DNA of 64,000 nt from NAT127 sp034717695 (lineage in GTDB: Bacteria; Pseudomonadota; Gammaproteobacteria; Pseudomonadales; Porticoccaceae), in the NCBI GenBank assembly GCA_034717695.1, contig JAYELS010000021.1, forward strand, positions 124,001 through 188,000. The letters are read 5' to 3'. The translations under genes and the position numbers were made by a program. Below, in pieces: positions 35,155 through 43,187 of the stretch (position 1 is its first letter; each line of letters opens with the position of its first letter). Below the pieces are notes generated by a model. The model was not told where the DNA came from and made no database searches. It saw only the letters and a program-made list of their open reading frames with translations.

Positions 35155-35178
35155 CCAAGTCACCGCCAGCGGGGAACG

Positions 35179-35997
35179 CTAGATCGCGGCGTGACTGAGC
35201 CCACCATCGACGCGAAAATTGCTGCCATTGATGAAATCCGCCTGGCGGCTGGCGATGAACGCCACCGCCGCGCCGATATCCTCCGGGCGGCCGAGGCGCC
35301 TGACGGTGAGGCTCAGCACCTCGTCGAGAAAACGCGCCTCCTTCTCCACCGGATCTGCGCCCCAACCGCGCTCCTCGGCGAGCATATCGAGCCAGGCCTG
35401 AAAGCCCTCGGTCAGCACCGGCCCCGGGCTAACCGCGTTGACGGTGACGCCGGACCTGGCGAGGGCGCGGGACAGGCTCATGGTCATGGTGTTCATCGCC
35501 GCCTTGGCGGCGGCGTACTCCGGCGGCACATCGGCGGCGGGCTCCAGGCCCCCCACGCTGGAAATATTGATGATCCGGCCAAAGCCCCTGTCGACCATCG
35601 CGGGAGCCAGATGGTTGATGAGCCGCACCGCGCCGACCACGCATTTGTAAAAGGTGTCGGTCCACTCCCCGCTGGGGGTGGCGACAAAGCCGCGCCCGGC
35701 GCCATCCGGATTGGCGCTGCCGCCGACATTGTTGACGAGGGTGTCGACACCCCCGAGCTCGCCCACCGCCGCCGCCAGGGCATCGATGCCGCCGTCCGTT
35801 TCCATGTCGGCGGGGATAAAGCGCACTTCCAGCAGTTCGCCACGCAGCTCGGCGGCCAAACGCTTGCCCTGGACGGGGTCGCGACCGCAGAAAATCACCT
35901 CGGCGCCCTCCCGGGCCAGGGTGGTGACGATGGCGCGGCCGATGCCGCGACTGCCACCGGTGACCAGGGCGCGGCGACCGCTAAAACCTAAATCCAT
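35179..35997 (-). CDS. Short-chain dehydrogenase/reductase
   Basis: 272 residues, classical SDR: TGGSRGIG near residue 14, NNVGG, NISSVGG and YAAAK, with C-terminal GSNFRVDGGL. Longer than the FabG type by about 20 residues because of an insertion after GFQAWLDM. Convergent with the TetR gene, 24 bases apart, and not close to other minus-strand genes (CobB ends 103 bases beyond its start). Confidence 0.88.
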   Translation of the reverse strand: MDLGFSGRRALVTGGSRGIGRAIVTTLAREGAEVIFCGRDPVQGKRLAAELRGELLEVRFIPADMETDGGIDALAAAVGELGGVDTLVNNVGGSANPDGAGRGFVATPSGEWTDTFYKCVVGAVRLINHLAPAMVDRGFGRIINISSVGGLEPAADVPPEYAAAKAAMNTMTMSLSRALARSGVTVNAVSPGPVLTEGFQAWLDMLAEERGWGADPVEKEARFLDEVLSLTVRRLGRPEDIGAAVAFIASRQADFINGSNFRVDGGLSHAAI

Positions 35998-36099
35998 GGG
36001 GAGACTCCACAGGTGATTGTCAGGGGTGGAAAACTCGAATCACCCCAGGGCGGCGCGGGCAAGGGGCCTGTGCCGGTCGGGGGATAGGTGGCGCAACCC

Positions 36100-36813
36100 T
36101 CATTGACGGAGCAACTCCGCCACCAGCAGGGGTACCTGTGCGCTGGCCCGCCCGAGGCGTTTTTCCGCGAAGGCGGATTGCACCGCCGAGGGTTCGAGGT
36201 TGATTTCGAGGGTGTGGGCGCCAGCCCGCCCCGCCTCGCGGACAAAGCCGGCGGCGGGGTAGACGTTGCCGGAGGTGCCGATGGCGACGAACAGGTCGCA
36301 GGCGTTGAGGGCCCGATGGATCTCCTCCAGCATCAGCGGCATCTCGCCAAACCACACCACATGGGGGCGCAGGGTCCCCGCCTCGCCGCAACAGGGGCAG
36401 CGGTCGTCGGTCCCGATATCGGCTGTGACCGGGTGCAGGGCGTCGCTCCGAACGCAGCGCATCCGCAGCAGTTCGCCGTGCATGTGAACGAGGTTGCGGG
36501 AGCCGGCCCGCTCGTGGAGGTCGTCGATGTTCTGGGTGACCAGCAAGAACTCCCCGGCAAAATCCGCCTCCAGCCGCGCCAGGGCGAGGTGGGCGGGGTT
36601 CGGGGCCACGGCGTCGCTCAGCAACTGGCGGCGGCGCTGGTTGTAAAAGCCGTGTACCAGGGCCGGATTGGCGGCAAATCCCTCCGGGGTGGCCACGTCC
36701 TCGATGCGGTGCTCCTCCCAGAGGCCATCGCTGGCGCGAAAGGTTCTTATCCCCGACTCGGCGGAAATACCGGCGCCGGTGAGCACCAGGATGCGGCGGT
36801 AACGGCGTGCCAC
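36100..36813 (-). CDS. cobB: NAD-dependent sirtuin deacylase, CobB type
   Basis: 237 residues. It has the sirtuin motifs TGAGISAESGIRTFR, QNIDDLHERAG and HMHGEL (catalytic His). FYNQRRRQL carries the Tyr and Arg that in class III sirtuins bind succinyl or malonyl lysine, so desuccinylase activity is expected besides deacetylation. The zinc site keeps CPCC but the first pair reads CVRS, as in E. coli CobB. The start is GTG 36811–36813. It is 4 bases after the LLM gene, the last of a five-gene minus-strand run. Confidence 0.92.
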   Translation of the reverse strand: MARRYRRILVLTGAGISAESGIRTFRASDGLWEEHRIEDVATPEGFAANPALVHGFYNQRRRQLLSDAVAPNPAHLALARLEADFAGEFLLVTQNIDDLHERAGSRNLVHMHGELLRMRCVRSDALHPVTADIGTDDRCPCCGEAGTLRPHVVWFGEMPLMLEEIHRALNACDLFVAIGTSGNVYPAAGFVREAGRAGAHTLEINLEPSAVQSAFAEKRLGRASAQVPLLVAELLRQ

Positions 36814-36817
36814 GGCA

Positions 36818-37822
36818 TCAGCCCTTCACCAGCTTCGCCAGGGCGCGGATATGGCCTTCCCGGTCGGCGTGACCCGGCAGATTGGTGATGAAGGCGGAGA
36901 CACCGATGTCCGCAAGCCCGTCGATGTAGGACTTCACATACGCCGGCGTGCCCGCCACGGTGTGGATGCCGGCGAGGTACTCGGTGAACTCGGGGCCCAA
37001 TTCGTCGAGGGCCTGGACGTTGCGACCATTGACCACGCAGTGCTCGGAAACGTCGTAGCGGCTCTCCAGGATCCGCAGTTTCGCCACGATCTCGGGGGGC
37101 AGGGCGGCGAGCTTTTCCGGGGTGTACAGCAACGTCAGGGCATTGGTGACGAGAAACGCCTTGATGTCGTCGAGGGCCTGGGCCCGGGTGTCGCGGATGG
37201 CGCAGAAGGCGGTGACCCAGATTTCCACATCCTCGGGCTTGCGCCCGGCGTCCCTCGCCGCCTGGCGGATCATCCCGATCTTGCGGGCGGTGTCATCCAG
37301 ATCGCCGTCGGTGAAGATGATGGCCCCGTCGGCCCGCTCCCCCGCCAGCTTCATGGCCTTGGGGCCAAAGGCGGAGTAGAACACCGGGGGCCTGCGGGGG
37401 TAATGCAGGGGTGCCACCGGCCGCCCCTCCCAGCTGATGGGCTTGCCGGCGAACAGGTCGTCGAGGGCATCCCAGTATTGGCGCATCTCCACCTGGGTGG
37501 CGGGCTTGCGACCGATGGCGATGACGTTGCCACCCCCCACCGCGAGGCCCAGGGCCATGCGCCCGCCGGACAGGTCCTGCAGGCTCGAAAAGCCATTGGC
37601 GACAGTCAGCGGATGGCGCAGGAACGGGCCGGTGACGAAGGGCGTGATGATCGCCCGCTCGGTTTCCATGGCGGCGATGGTCATGCTCACGTAGAGGTCG
37701 TGCCAAGCGGCGGGGGAATCGCCGATGCCGATGATGTCGTAGCCGAGTTCACCCGACAGGCGCACCTCGGCGCGAAAATCCTCGAGGCTGGCGCCCCACA
37801 TGTGTTCCACACCCAGTTTCAT
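36818..37822 (-). CDS. LLM-class flavin-dependent oxidoreductase
   Basis: 334 residues, luciferase-like TIM barrel using F420 or FMN. Features: MKLGVEHMWGASLEDF N-terminus, GIGDSPAAWHDLYVSMT, FVTGPFLRHPLTVANGFSSL and LSGGRMALGLAVGGG. Closest in pattern to F420-dependent methylene-tetrahydromethanopterin-reductase-like members; the cofactor cannot be told from sequence alone. In a run with a DUF4345 protein, an SDR and an epimerase-like gene. Confidence 0.87.
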   Translation of the reverse strand: MKLGVEHMWGASLEDFRAEVRLSGELGYDIIGIGDSPAAWHDLYVSMTIAAMETERAIITPFVTGPFLRHPLTVANGFSSLQDLSGGRMALGLAVGGGNVIAIGRKPATQVEMRQYWDALDDLFAGKPISWEGRPVAPLHYPRRPPVFYSAFGPKAMKLAGERADGAIIFTDGDLDDTARKIGMIRQAARDAGRKPEDVEIWVTAFCAIRDTRAQALDDIKAFLVTNALTLLYTPEKLAALPPEIVAKLRILESRYDVSEHCVVNGRNVQALDELGPEFTEYLAGIHTVAGTPAYVKSYIDGLADIGVSAFITNLPGHADREGHIRALAKLVKG

Positions 37823-37842
37823 GGTTTTCCTCCCGGTGTCTG

Positions 37843-38229
37843 TCAGTGGCTCAAGGGGCGCGGGGTGCGGGCGGCGGCGATCAACACCACCGCCACCACC
37901 GCCTCCGAGGCCAGGGCCGGGGTCATCGCCGGATCGAAGCCATCGAGGGCGATGGACAGAAGGCGCATGGCGATGTAGCCCACCCAGGTGACGCCCAGCA
38001 CCATCAGCACCGGGGCCCGCACGGGGGGCCTCGCCAGCGCCCAGAACATCAGCAGGCCCTGGATCAGGAAGCTGCCGTAGATGGCACGCACCTCGCTAAA
38101 GCCCAGGGCGCCCTCGGGGCTCAGGCCCGTCATGGGCCCCAGGGCGTCCACCGCCACCACCGAGTAGAGGCCGAACCCCATCAGGGCGACGGCGAGCAGG
38201 GCCACCAGGCCGTTGAGCAGTTTTTCCAT
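37843..38229 (-). CDS. DUF4345-like four-helix membrane protein
   Basis: 128 residues with four hydrophobic segments (about 7–27, 48–66, 72–90, 103–120). The first loop has GLSPEGALGFSEVRAIYGSF, typical of DUF4345 proteins. Function unknown; these genes often stand beside oxidoreductases. 20 bases before the LLM gene. Ribosome site AAGGAGT before ATG 38229. Confidence 0.72.
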   Translation of the reverse strand: MEKLLNGLVALLAVALMGFGLYSVVAVDALGPMTGLSPEGALGFSEVRAIYGSFLIQGLLMFWALARPPVRAPVLMVLGVTWVGYIAMRLLSIALDGFDPAMTPALASEAVVAVVLIAAARTPRPLSH

Positions 38230-38287
38230 GGTCGTACTCCTTGTCAGTCACACGCCAGCAGGCGTGCTGGTGTCGGGATAGAAACAG

Positions 38288-39046
38288 TCAACGGGCGGCG
38301 TCGATCATGAAGCCGCCGTCGGGCATGAAGCTGTAGCCGGTCATGTAGCCGGACTCCTCGCTGGCGAGGAACAGCACCACCGGGGCGATGTCGTTGTCCG
38401 GGGAGCCCATGCGGGGGATGGGGAAAAGATCCCCCGGGTCCCAGTCGTTTGCCGTGACGGCGGTCTCGAAGGAGTCGGTAATGGCCACCGGGCACACCAC
38501 ATTGACGGTGATGGCGTCCCGCGCCCACTCCCGGGCGGCGACCCGGGAGAGGGCGCGCACCCCCTCCTTGGCCACCGCGTAGGGCACATAGCCCTCCTTG
38601 CCGATAAAGCCCACGCTGGAGGCAAAGTTGATCACCCGGCCATTGCGGCCCTTCATGTAGGGGTAACAGGCCTGCATGAACAGCAGGTGGGCGAAGGGCC
38701 CGCCCTGCATCTGGTGGGTGAGCCGCTCGAGGGTGGTATCGAGGGCCGTGCCCATGGTGGTGGTCACATCCATGGCGTTGTTGACAAGGATATCCACGGT
38801 GCCGAAGGTCTCCACCGTGCCCGCCACGGCGGCGCCGATATCCGCGGGCACCGTGACATCGCAGGGGATGCCGATGGCCTCGCCACCGGCGTCGCGGATT
38901 TCCCTCACCACCCTGTCCACCGCCTCGGCGGTGCGGGACAGCACCGCCACCTTCGCCCCCTCGGCGGCAAAACGCATGGCGACGGCGCGGCCAATGCCGC
39001 GGCTGGCGCCGGTGACGATGGCCACTTTGCCCTGCAGTCTTCCCAT
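38288..39046 (-). CDS. Short-chain dehydrogenase/reductase
   Basis: 252 residues, classical SDR: TGASRGIGRAVAM, NNAMD in place of NNAG, NFASSVGF and YAVAK, C-terminal GYSFMPDGGFMID. AGGAAAT upstream of ATG 39046. Part of the 40064→36100 run, 58 bases before DUF4345 and 55 bases after the epimerase-like gene. Confidence 0.88.
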   Translation of the reverse strand: MGRLQGKVAIVTGASRGIGRAVAMRFAAEGAKVAVLSRTAEAVDRVVREIRDAGGEAIGIPCDVTVPADIGAAVAGTVETFGTVDILVNNAMDVTTTMGTALDTTLERLTHQMQGGPFAHLLFMQACYPYMKGRNGRVINFASSVGFIGKEGYVPYAVAKEGVRALSRVAAREWARDAITVNVVCPVAITDSFETAVTANDWDPGDLFPIPRMGSPDNDIAPVVLFLASEESGYMTGYSFMPDGGFMIDAAR

Positions 39047-39101
39047 GGTGATTTCCTCTTGTTGTCGGGCCCGGTGATTGCCGCCGGTGCGGACGGCGGC
39101 G

Positions 39102-40064
39102 TCAGGCCGCCGGTTTGTCGAGGGCGTCCCTCAGGGTCGCCATCAGGTCGTAGCGGGGTTCGAACCCGGTGGCGCGGATCTTGCGGTCGTCGAACAGGGT
39201 GTGGGTGGAGAGCACCTCGACGCTGAAGCGGGTGAGGGGCGGATTCTTGCCGTAGGGGGTCACCTTCTCCATCAACCAGCCGAGGGCCATGGCGAGGCCC
39301 TTGGGCAGGTTCATCACCCGCGTCTGGCGCCCGAACAGCTGGTCGAGGGCGGTCTTGAGGTCGAGCCAGCAGATGTCGTAGCCCTTGACCAGGAAGATTT
39401 CCGGCCTGGCGACCGGGACCTCCAGCAGGTGCGCCATGGCCCGGCCGGTGTCGCGGCCATCCATGCAGGAGTAGCGCCACTGGCCGCCGCCGATCACCGC
39501 GAAGGAGCCCTTTTCATAACCCGCCATGATGGCCGGCAGGGCGGAACTGTCGCGCTTGCCGAGGGTGTTGGAGGGGCGGAGGATGAGCAGCTCGACACCG
39601 CTGCCGGGGGCCAGGTCGAGCAGCGCCCGCTCCCGCTCGGCGGCGATGCGGCTGTAGCTGTAGCGGGGTTTGATGGGGTAGTTCTCGTCGATGGCGGTCA
39701 CCGGCCGGTCGAAGCCGTAGATCATCACCGTGCTCAGCTGGACAAAGCGTTTGGCCCCCGCCGCCCGGGCGGCGTTGAACAGCCGCGAGGTGAGGTCGAT
39801 TTCCACCCGGCGGCGCTCGGCGTCGGCGAGGTGCATGCGGGTCTCGGCCACGCAATTGAGCACCGCGCCGCCGGGCGCGATGGCTTGGGCGAGTTGCCCC
39901 GGGTCGTCGAAGTTGGCGCGGACGATGGTCACCGGCAGGGTTTCGAGAAAGCGGCAGTCGCTGCCCTGGCGCACCACGCAGACCACCTCGTGGCCGGCGA
40001 GGGTCAATTGCTCGGCGGTGTGGCTGCCCAGGTAGCCGGTGGCACCAAAAACAGTGGTTTTCAT
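39102..40064 (-). CDS. NAD-dependent epimerase/dehydratase-like protein (extended SDR)
   Basis: 320 residues. The Rossmann motif GATGYLGSHTAEQL is at residue 7. The active-site region reads PRYSYSRIAAERER, so the usual YxxxK has Arg in place of Lys. STVMIYGFDRP supplies the Ser/Thr region. Similar to 3-beta-hydroxysteroid-dehydrogenase/isomerase-like and dihydroflavonol-reductase-like SDRs. ATG 40064 starts at the motif; longer in-frame readings are poor. First gene of the five-gene run. Confidence 0.83.
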   Translation of the reverse strand: MKTTVFGATGYLGSHTAEQLTLAGHEVVCVVRQGSDCRFLETLPVTIVRANFDDPGQLAQAIAPGGAVLNCVAETRMHLADAERRRVEIDLTSRLFNAARAAGAKRFVQLSTVMIYGFDRPVTAIDENYPIKPRYSYSRIAAERERALLDLAPGSGVELLILRPSNTLGKRDSSALPAIMAGYEKGSFAVIGGGQWRYSCMDGRDTGRAMAHLLEVPVARPEIFLVKGYDICWLDLKTALDQLFGRQTRVMNLPKGLAMALGWLMEKVTPYGKNPPLTRFSVEVLSTHTLFDDRKIRATGFEPRYDLMATLRDALDKPAA

Positions 40065-40163
40065 GGCGGGCCCTTGATTGCGAAGTGTCGTTATCGGTTT
40101 TGTTGTCGTCGAGGCGCCCTCGACCGCCTGGACTTTAGCAAAAATCGGCGCCCCGGGGGCCAT

Positions 40164-40193
40164 AAAAAAAACCGGCGGCATCACTGCCGCCGG
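40164..40193 (-). terminator. Intrinsic terminator of the esterase gene
   Basis: Minus-strand stem CCGGCGGCA/TGCCGCCGG (40172–40193) with loop TCAC, followed on the minus strand by a T-run (40164–40171). It lies 40 bases after the tannase-family stop codon. Confidence 0.88.
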
Positions 40194-40233
40194 CGCTTTA
40201 CGGGAACCCGGCGGGGCCGGGATCAGCATGCCG

Positions 40234-41817
40234 TCATTTGCACACCCAGTTGGCGGCATCGTAGGGGAAGGCCCCCTCCCGGGCATTGAATACCGCCTGC
40301 TGGGGATGGGGGCAGAGCAGCACGGTGCGGGACAGGGTGGGTGGTTGCGCCGCCGCCTGCTGGCCGGGGACGACCCGCTGGGCAGAGGCGCTGGCGACGA
40401 TCTCGTCGGGGCGCTTGCCCTCCTCGGCCCAGGCGATCACCTTGTCGAGGAAGCGCTCCGGCGAGTCCTGGGGGCCGGGGCCTCCGCCGCAGTGCAACAC
40501 CCCGGGCACCATGTACACCCGCACGAAGTCGTCGGTGCCGGGGACGGTTTTCTTGAGGTCGTCGTAGTACTCGATGGCGTTGGCGGGGGGCACCGCGTTC
40601 TCGCCGATGGGGGCCCAGATGATCAGCTTGCCACCCGCCTTCTTGAAGCCCGACAGATCGGGGCTCACCGCGCCCCAGTCTGCGTGGTGGTCGCCGAGTA
40701 TCTTCAGGTGCTCGGGATTGTCGAAGTCGAGATCGGTGATCATGTTGAAGTCGGCTTTATTGAAGTACATGCCCCGCAGGATGCTCTGGCCGATGCCGAA
40801 GGAGGACGGCGGCGGGTTGGGGGCCCAGGGGTTGTTCATGTCCTTGCTGGTGGGCTTGGTGTTGCCGATCAGGAACGACGACCAGCCGGTGGGGTTGGTG
40901 GGGCTGAAGCCGGGGGCATCGACCCCCGGTGCCACCGGGAAGCGACCGGTGATGCGCTTGATCATGTCCACCTGGGGCCCGGTGAGGCAGCTGTCGGCGT
41001 CGGCTCCGGGGCACTTGAGAGTGGCCACGTCGAAGCCGCAGACATTGACGTCCCGCACCAGGCCATCGGGCCCGGCGCAGTGCTCCGCCACCTTGCGCTC
41101 CAGCAGGGCCAGCTTGGCCGGCGGCACCCAGCGGTCGGGGTTCTCCACCAGGTACTGGACGATCCAGGGAAACCACACGCTGTTGCCATTGCCGAAGCCG
41201 GTGGACACCACGATGCCGTCGTAGTCGTCGGGGTGGTGGAGGGCCGCCATGGCCCCCATCCGGCCGCCCCCGGAGCAACCCAGGTGATAGCGGTGGAGCT
41301 TGTCCTCCATGGCGTAGTAGGCCCGGGTGATGGCCTGGGTGGCCACCGCCGAGACATGGGCGCCCCGGTGGCCGTGGTCGAGCTTGGCGGCCGGGTTGTC
41401 GATGGCGAAGTCCCACATCATGCCCTTGTGGCCGGTATCGGAGCCCGCCACCGCAAAGCCCTGGTTGAGCAGCTGCAGGGTGGTGCCGGCGTAGTAACTG
41501 CCGAGCATGTCGGTGGCGGTGGTGGTGGGCACGAAGCCGGCCGCGGCGCCGAGGCCGACGAAGTAGTAGCGGCCGTTGAAGCGCTCATCCGGCAGCATCA
41601 CGGTGAATTCGACCCGGTTGGGGCCGGGGTTCTGGGTGATGATGTGGCCCACCACCTCGCAGTGGGCGACGGGGGCGTCGATGGCCTTGACGGAATCGAT
41701 CACCGCGTCCTTGGGGGTGATGGCGCGGATGCCGTCGAGGGTGCACTGCTCGCCGGCGGATACGCCGCCCGCGAGGGCCGCGAGGGTAAGGGTGAGGGGT
41801 AAGGCTCGTCTGATCAT
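40234..41817 (-). CDS. Tannase/feruloyl-esterase family hydrolase
   Basis: 527 residues, exported (signal peptide about 1–21, VSAGEQC). The alpha/beta-hydrolase nucleophile is in HLGCSGGGRMGAMAAL (usual family form GCSTGGR). The acid is in ADWGAVSPDLSGFKKAGGKL and the His in PGVLHCGGGPGP. Many Cys suggest disulfides, including the characteristic nucleophile-linked pair. It would cleave an ester of an aromatic or other bulky acid in the periplasm or outside, feeding the pathway. ATG 41817 has AGGA upstream. Confidence 0.88.
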   Translation of the reverse strand: MIRRALPLTLTLAALAGGVSAGEQCTLDGIRAITPKDAVIDSVKAIDAPVAHCEVVGHIITQNPGPNRVEFTVMLPDERFNGRYYFVGLGAAAGFVPTTTATDMLGSYYAGTTLQLLNQGFAVAGSDTGHKGMMWDFAIDNPAAKLDHGHRGAHVSAVATQAITRAYYAMEDKLHRYHLGCSGGGRMGAMAALHHPDDYDGIVVSTGFGNGNSVWFPWIVQYLVENPDRWVPPAKLALLERKVAEHCAGPDGLVRDVNVCGFDVATLKCPGADADSCLTGPQVDMIKRITGRFPVAPGVDAPGFSPTNPTGWSSFLIGNTKPTSKDMNNPWAPNPPPSSFGIGQSILRGMYFNKADFNMITDLDFDNPEHLKILGDHHADWGAVSPDLSGFKKAGGKLIIWAPIGENAVPPANAIEYYDDLKKTVPGTDDFVRVYMVPGVLHCGGGPGPQDSPERFLDKVIAWAEEGKRPDEIVASASAQRVVPGQQAAAQPPTLSRTVLLCPHPQQAVFNAREGAFPYDAANWVCK

Positions 41818-41909
41818 GGAATCCTCCGGAGCCGTGGCGGACCGATTGGGCCAGCCCGGGCAGGCTTTGGTTGCGTTATAGGTATCGGGGATGACGCGAC
41901 GCGGGGTCG

Positions 41910-41945
41910 GTTTGAGTAAGGTTTAATTTGTCTTATGTGTCAAAC
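41910..41945. promoter_or_regulatory. GTTTGA…TCAAAC inverted repeat upstream of the esterase gene
   Basis: GTTTGA (41910–41915) and TCAAAC (41940–41945) flank an AT-rich stretch including TAAG/CTTA, in the 244-base gap before the esterase start. Could be an operator or part of the promoter region. Confidence 0.35.
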
Positions 41946-42062
41946 TTTTTCCGCGCGGGGGGGGAAGGAGGCGGGGGGCGGGCGGGGAAAAAGACAGCCG
42001 GGAGGACCCTCGGGCCCACCCCGGCCGGTAGCCAGGACAGCTCAAACGGGGAACCGCGAACC

Positions 42063-43178
42063 TCAGGGGAGGCTGTTCCAGAACCCGTGCACCGGATCGC
42101 TGCCGTCGCGGCGGCCCTGGACCATCTCGCCGAACATGCCCTCGTCCATCACCGCGGTGCAGGGCTGGGTCATGTTCCAGTCCATCACAAAGGTGTGCTG
42201 GGCGATCTTCCACACCCCGGCGCGGCGCTCGAAGCGGTCCAGGTAGCGGCCGCCCACCAGAATGTCGAGATCGCCCTCGGGGCCGGGCACGGTCTGCACC
42301 GCGATCACGTAGCTCTCCCCCACCGCCCGGTCGCCGTCGATGTCGAACCAGCAGTTGTTGACGGAGTGGAACACCCGCCTGGAGGTCTCCGCCACGGTGC
42401 GCAGGATCTGGGGTGCGAAGTCCCTGGCCGGGCCGTTGAAGGCGCCGGTGATCACCGTGGCGTCGTCGTGGAAGGGGGAGGCGAGCAGGGCCTCGTCGCC
42501 GCGATCGACGCCGCGGCAGTAGGCCAGCAGCAGCTCCTTGAGGGTCTCCCGGGACAACAGGGCGTCGATATCGGCGTCGGTGATGGGGCGTTCGGTCATG
42601 GTGTTTCCCTCGGATGTGGCGGCGCGGAAATCCGCCGACTGGATGGCGAGAAAGAGGTTGCCCGGATCCCGGGCGCCGTGGCCCCCCAGGGGCACGAAGT
42701 GGCCGCTGGCGAGGGTCGCCTCGGCGTAACTGGCGGCGGACGGGCGGTTGATGTTCCAGTCCAGCACGTAGCTCCGGTGGCTGATGCGCCAGGCGCCGTC
42801 CCGCCAGGCGTGGCGGTCCAGGTAGCGCCCCCCCACCAGGCTCTGCACCGGTCCCTGGTCGGTGTGGGACTCGGCATAGGCGATGACATAGCTCTCGGAG
42901 ATGGCGAGGTCGCCCCGCACCTTGATCCACACATTGGCGGGGCGGTGCAGGGTCACCGGGGACCGGCGCTGCATGGGCACCAGCAGGGCCACCAGTTCCG
43001 CCGCCGGGCCGTTGAAGAAGCCGTAGTCGACCCGGGCGTCCGGGTGGTAGACGCTGGCGAGCAGCCCAGCGTCGGCGCGGTCGATGCCCCGGGCGTGGTT
43101 GGCCAGGTTATCGGCGATAGCCTGCTTGTCCCGCAGCGCGGCGAGGGCCGCGCGCTGGTTGTCTGTTATTGCGGTCAT
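42063..43178 (-). CDS. Tandem SnoaL/NTF2-like double-domain protein
   Basis: 371 residues made of two homologous SnoaL-like halves. Half one (about 1–190) has ADAGLLASVYHPDARVDYGF and LVGGRYLDRHAWRDGAWRIS; half two (about 195–371) has DEALLASPFHDDATVITGAF and LVGGRYLDRFERRAGVWKIA. The join reads EGNTMTERPITDADID, with an in-frame ATG (42599) preceded by GAGGGAAACACC, like the start of an independent gene. ATG 43178 was chosen over GTG 43184 for the GGGAG spacing. It is 9 bases after the Rieske alpha gene. Confidence 0.85.
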   Translation of the reverse strand: MTAITDNQRAALAALRDKQAIADNLANHARGIDRADAGLLASVYHPDARVDYGFFNGPAAELVALLVPMQRRSPVTLHRPANVWIKVRGDLAISESYVIAYAESHTDQGPVQSLVGGRYLDRHAWRDGAWRISHRSYVLDWNINRPSAASYAEATLASGHFVPLGGHGARDPGNLFLAIQSADFRAATSEGNTMTERPITDADIDALLSRETLKELLLAYCRGVDRGDEALLASPFHDDATVITGAFNGPARDFAPQILRTVAETSRRVFHSVNNCWFDIDGDRAVGESYVIAVQTVPGPEGDLDILVGGRYLDRFERRAGVWKIAQHTFVMDWNMTQPCTAVMDEGMFGEMVQGRRDGSDPVHGFWNSLP

Positions 43179-43187
43179 GGCCACTCC

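Noticed and set aside
35155..35178. Terminator between convergent TetR and SDR genes
   Set aside because: Only 24 bases with no stem of useful length.
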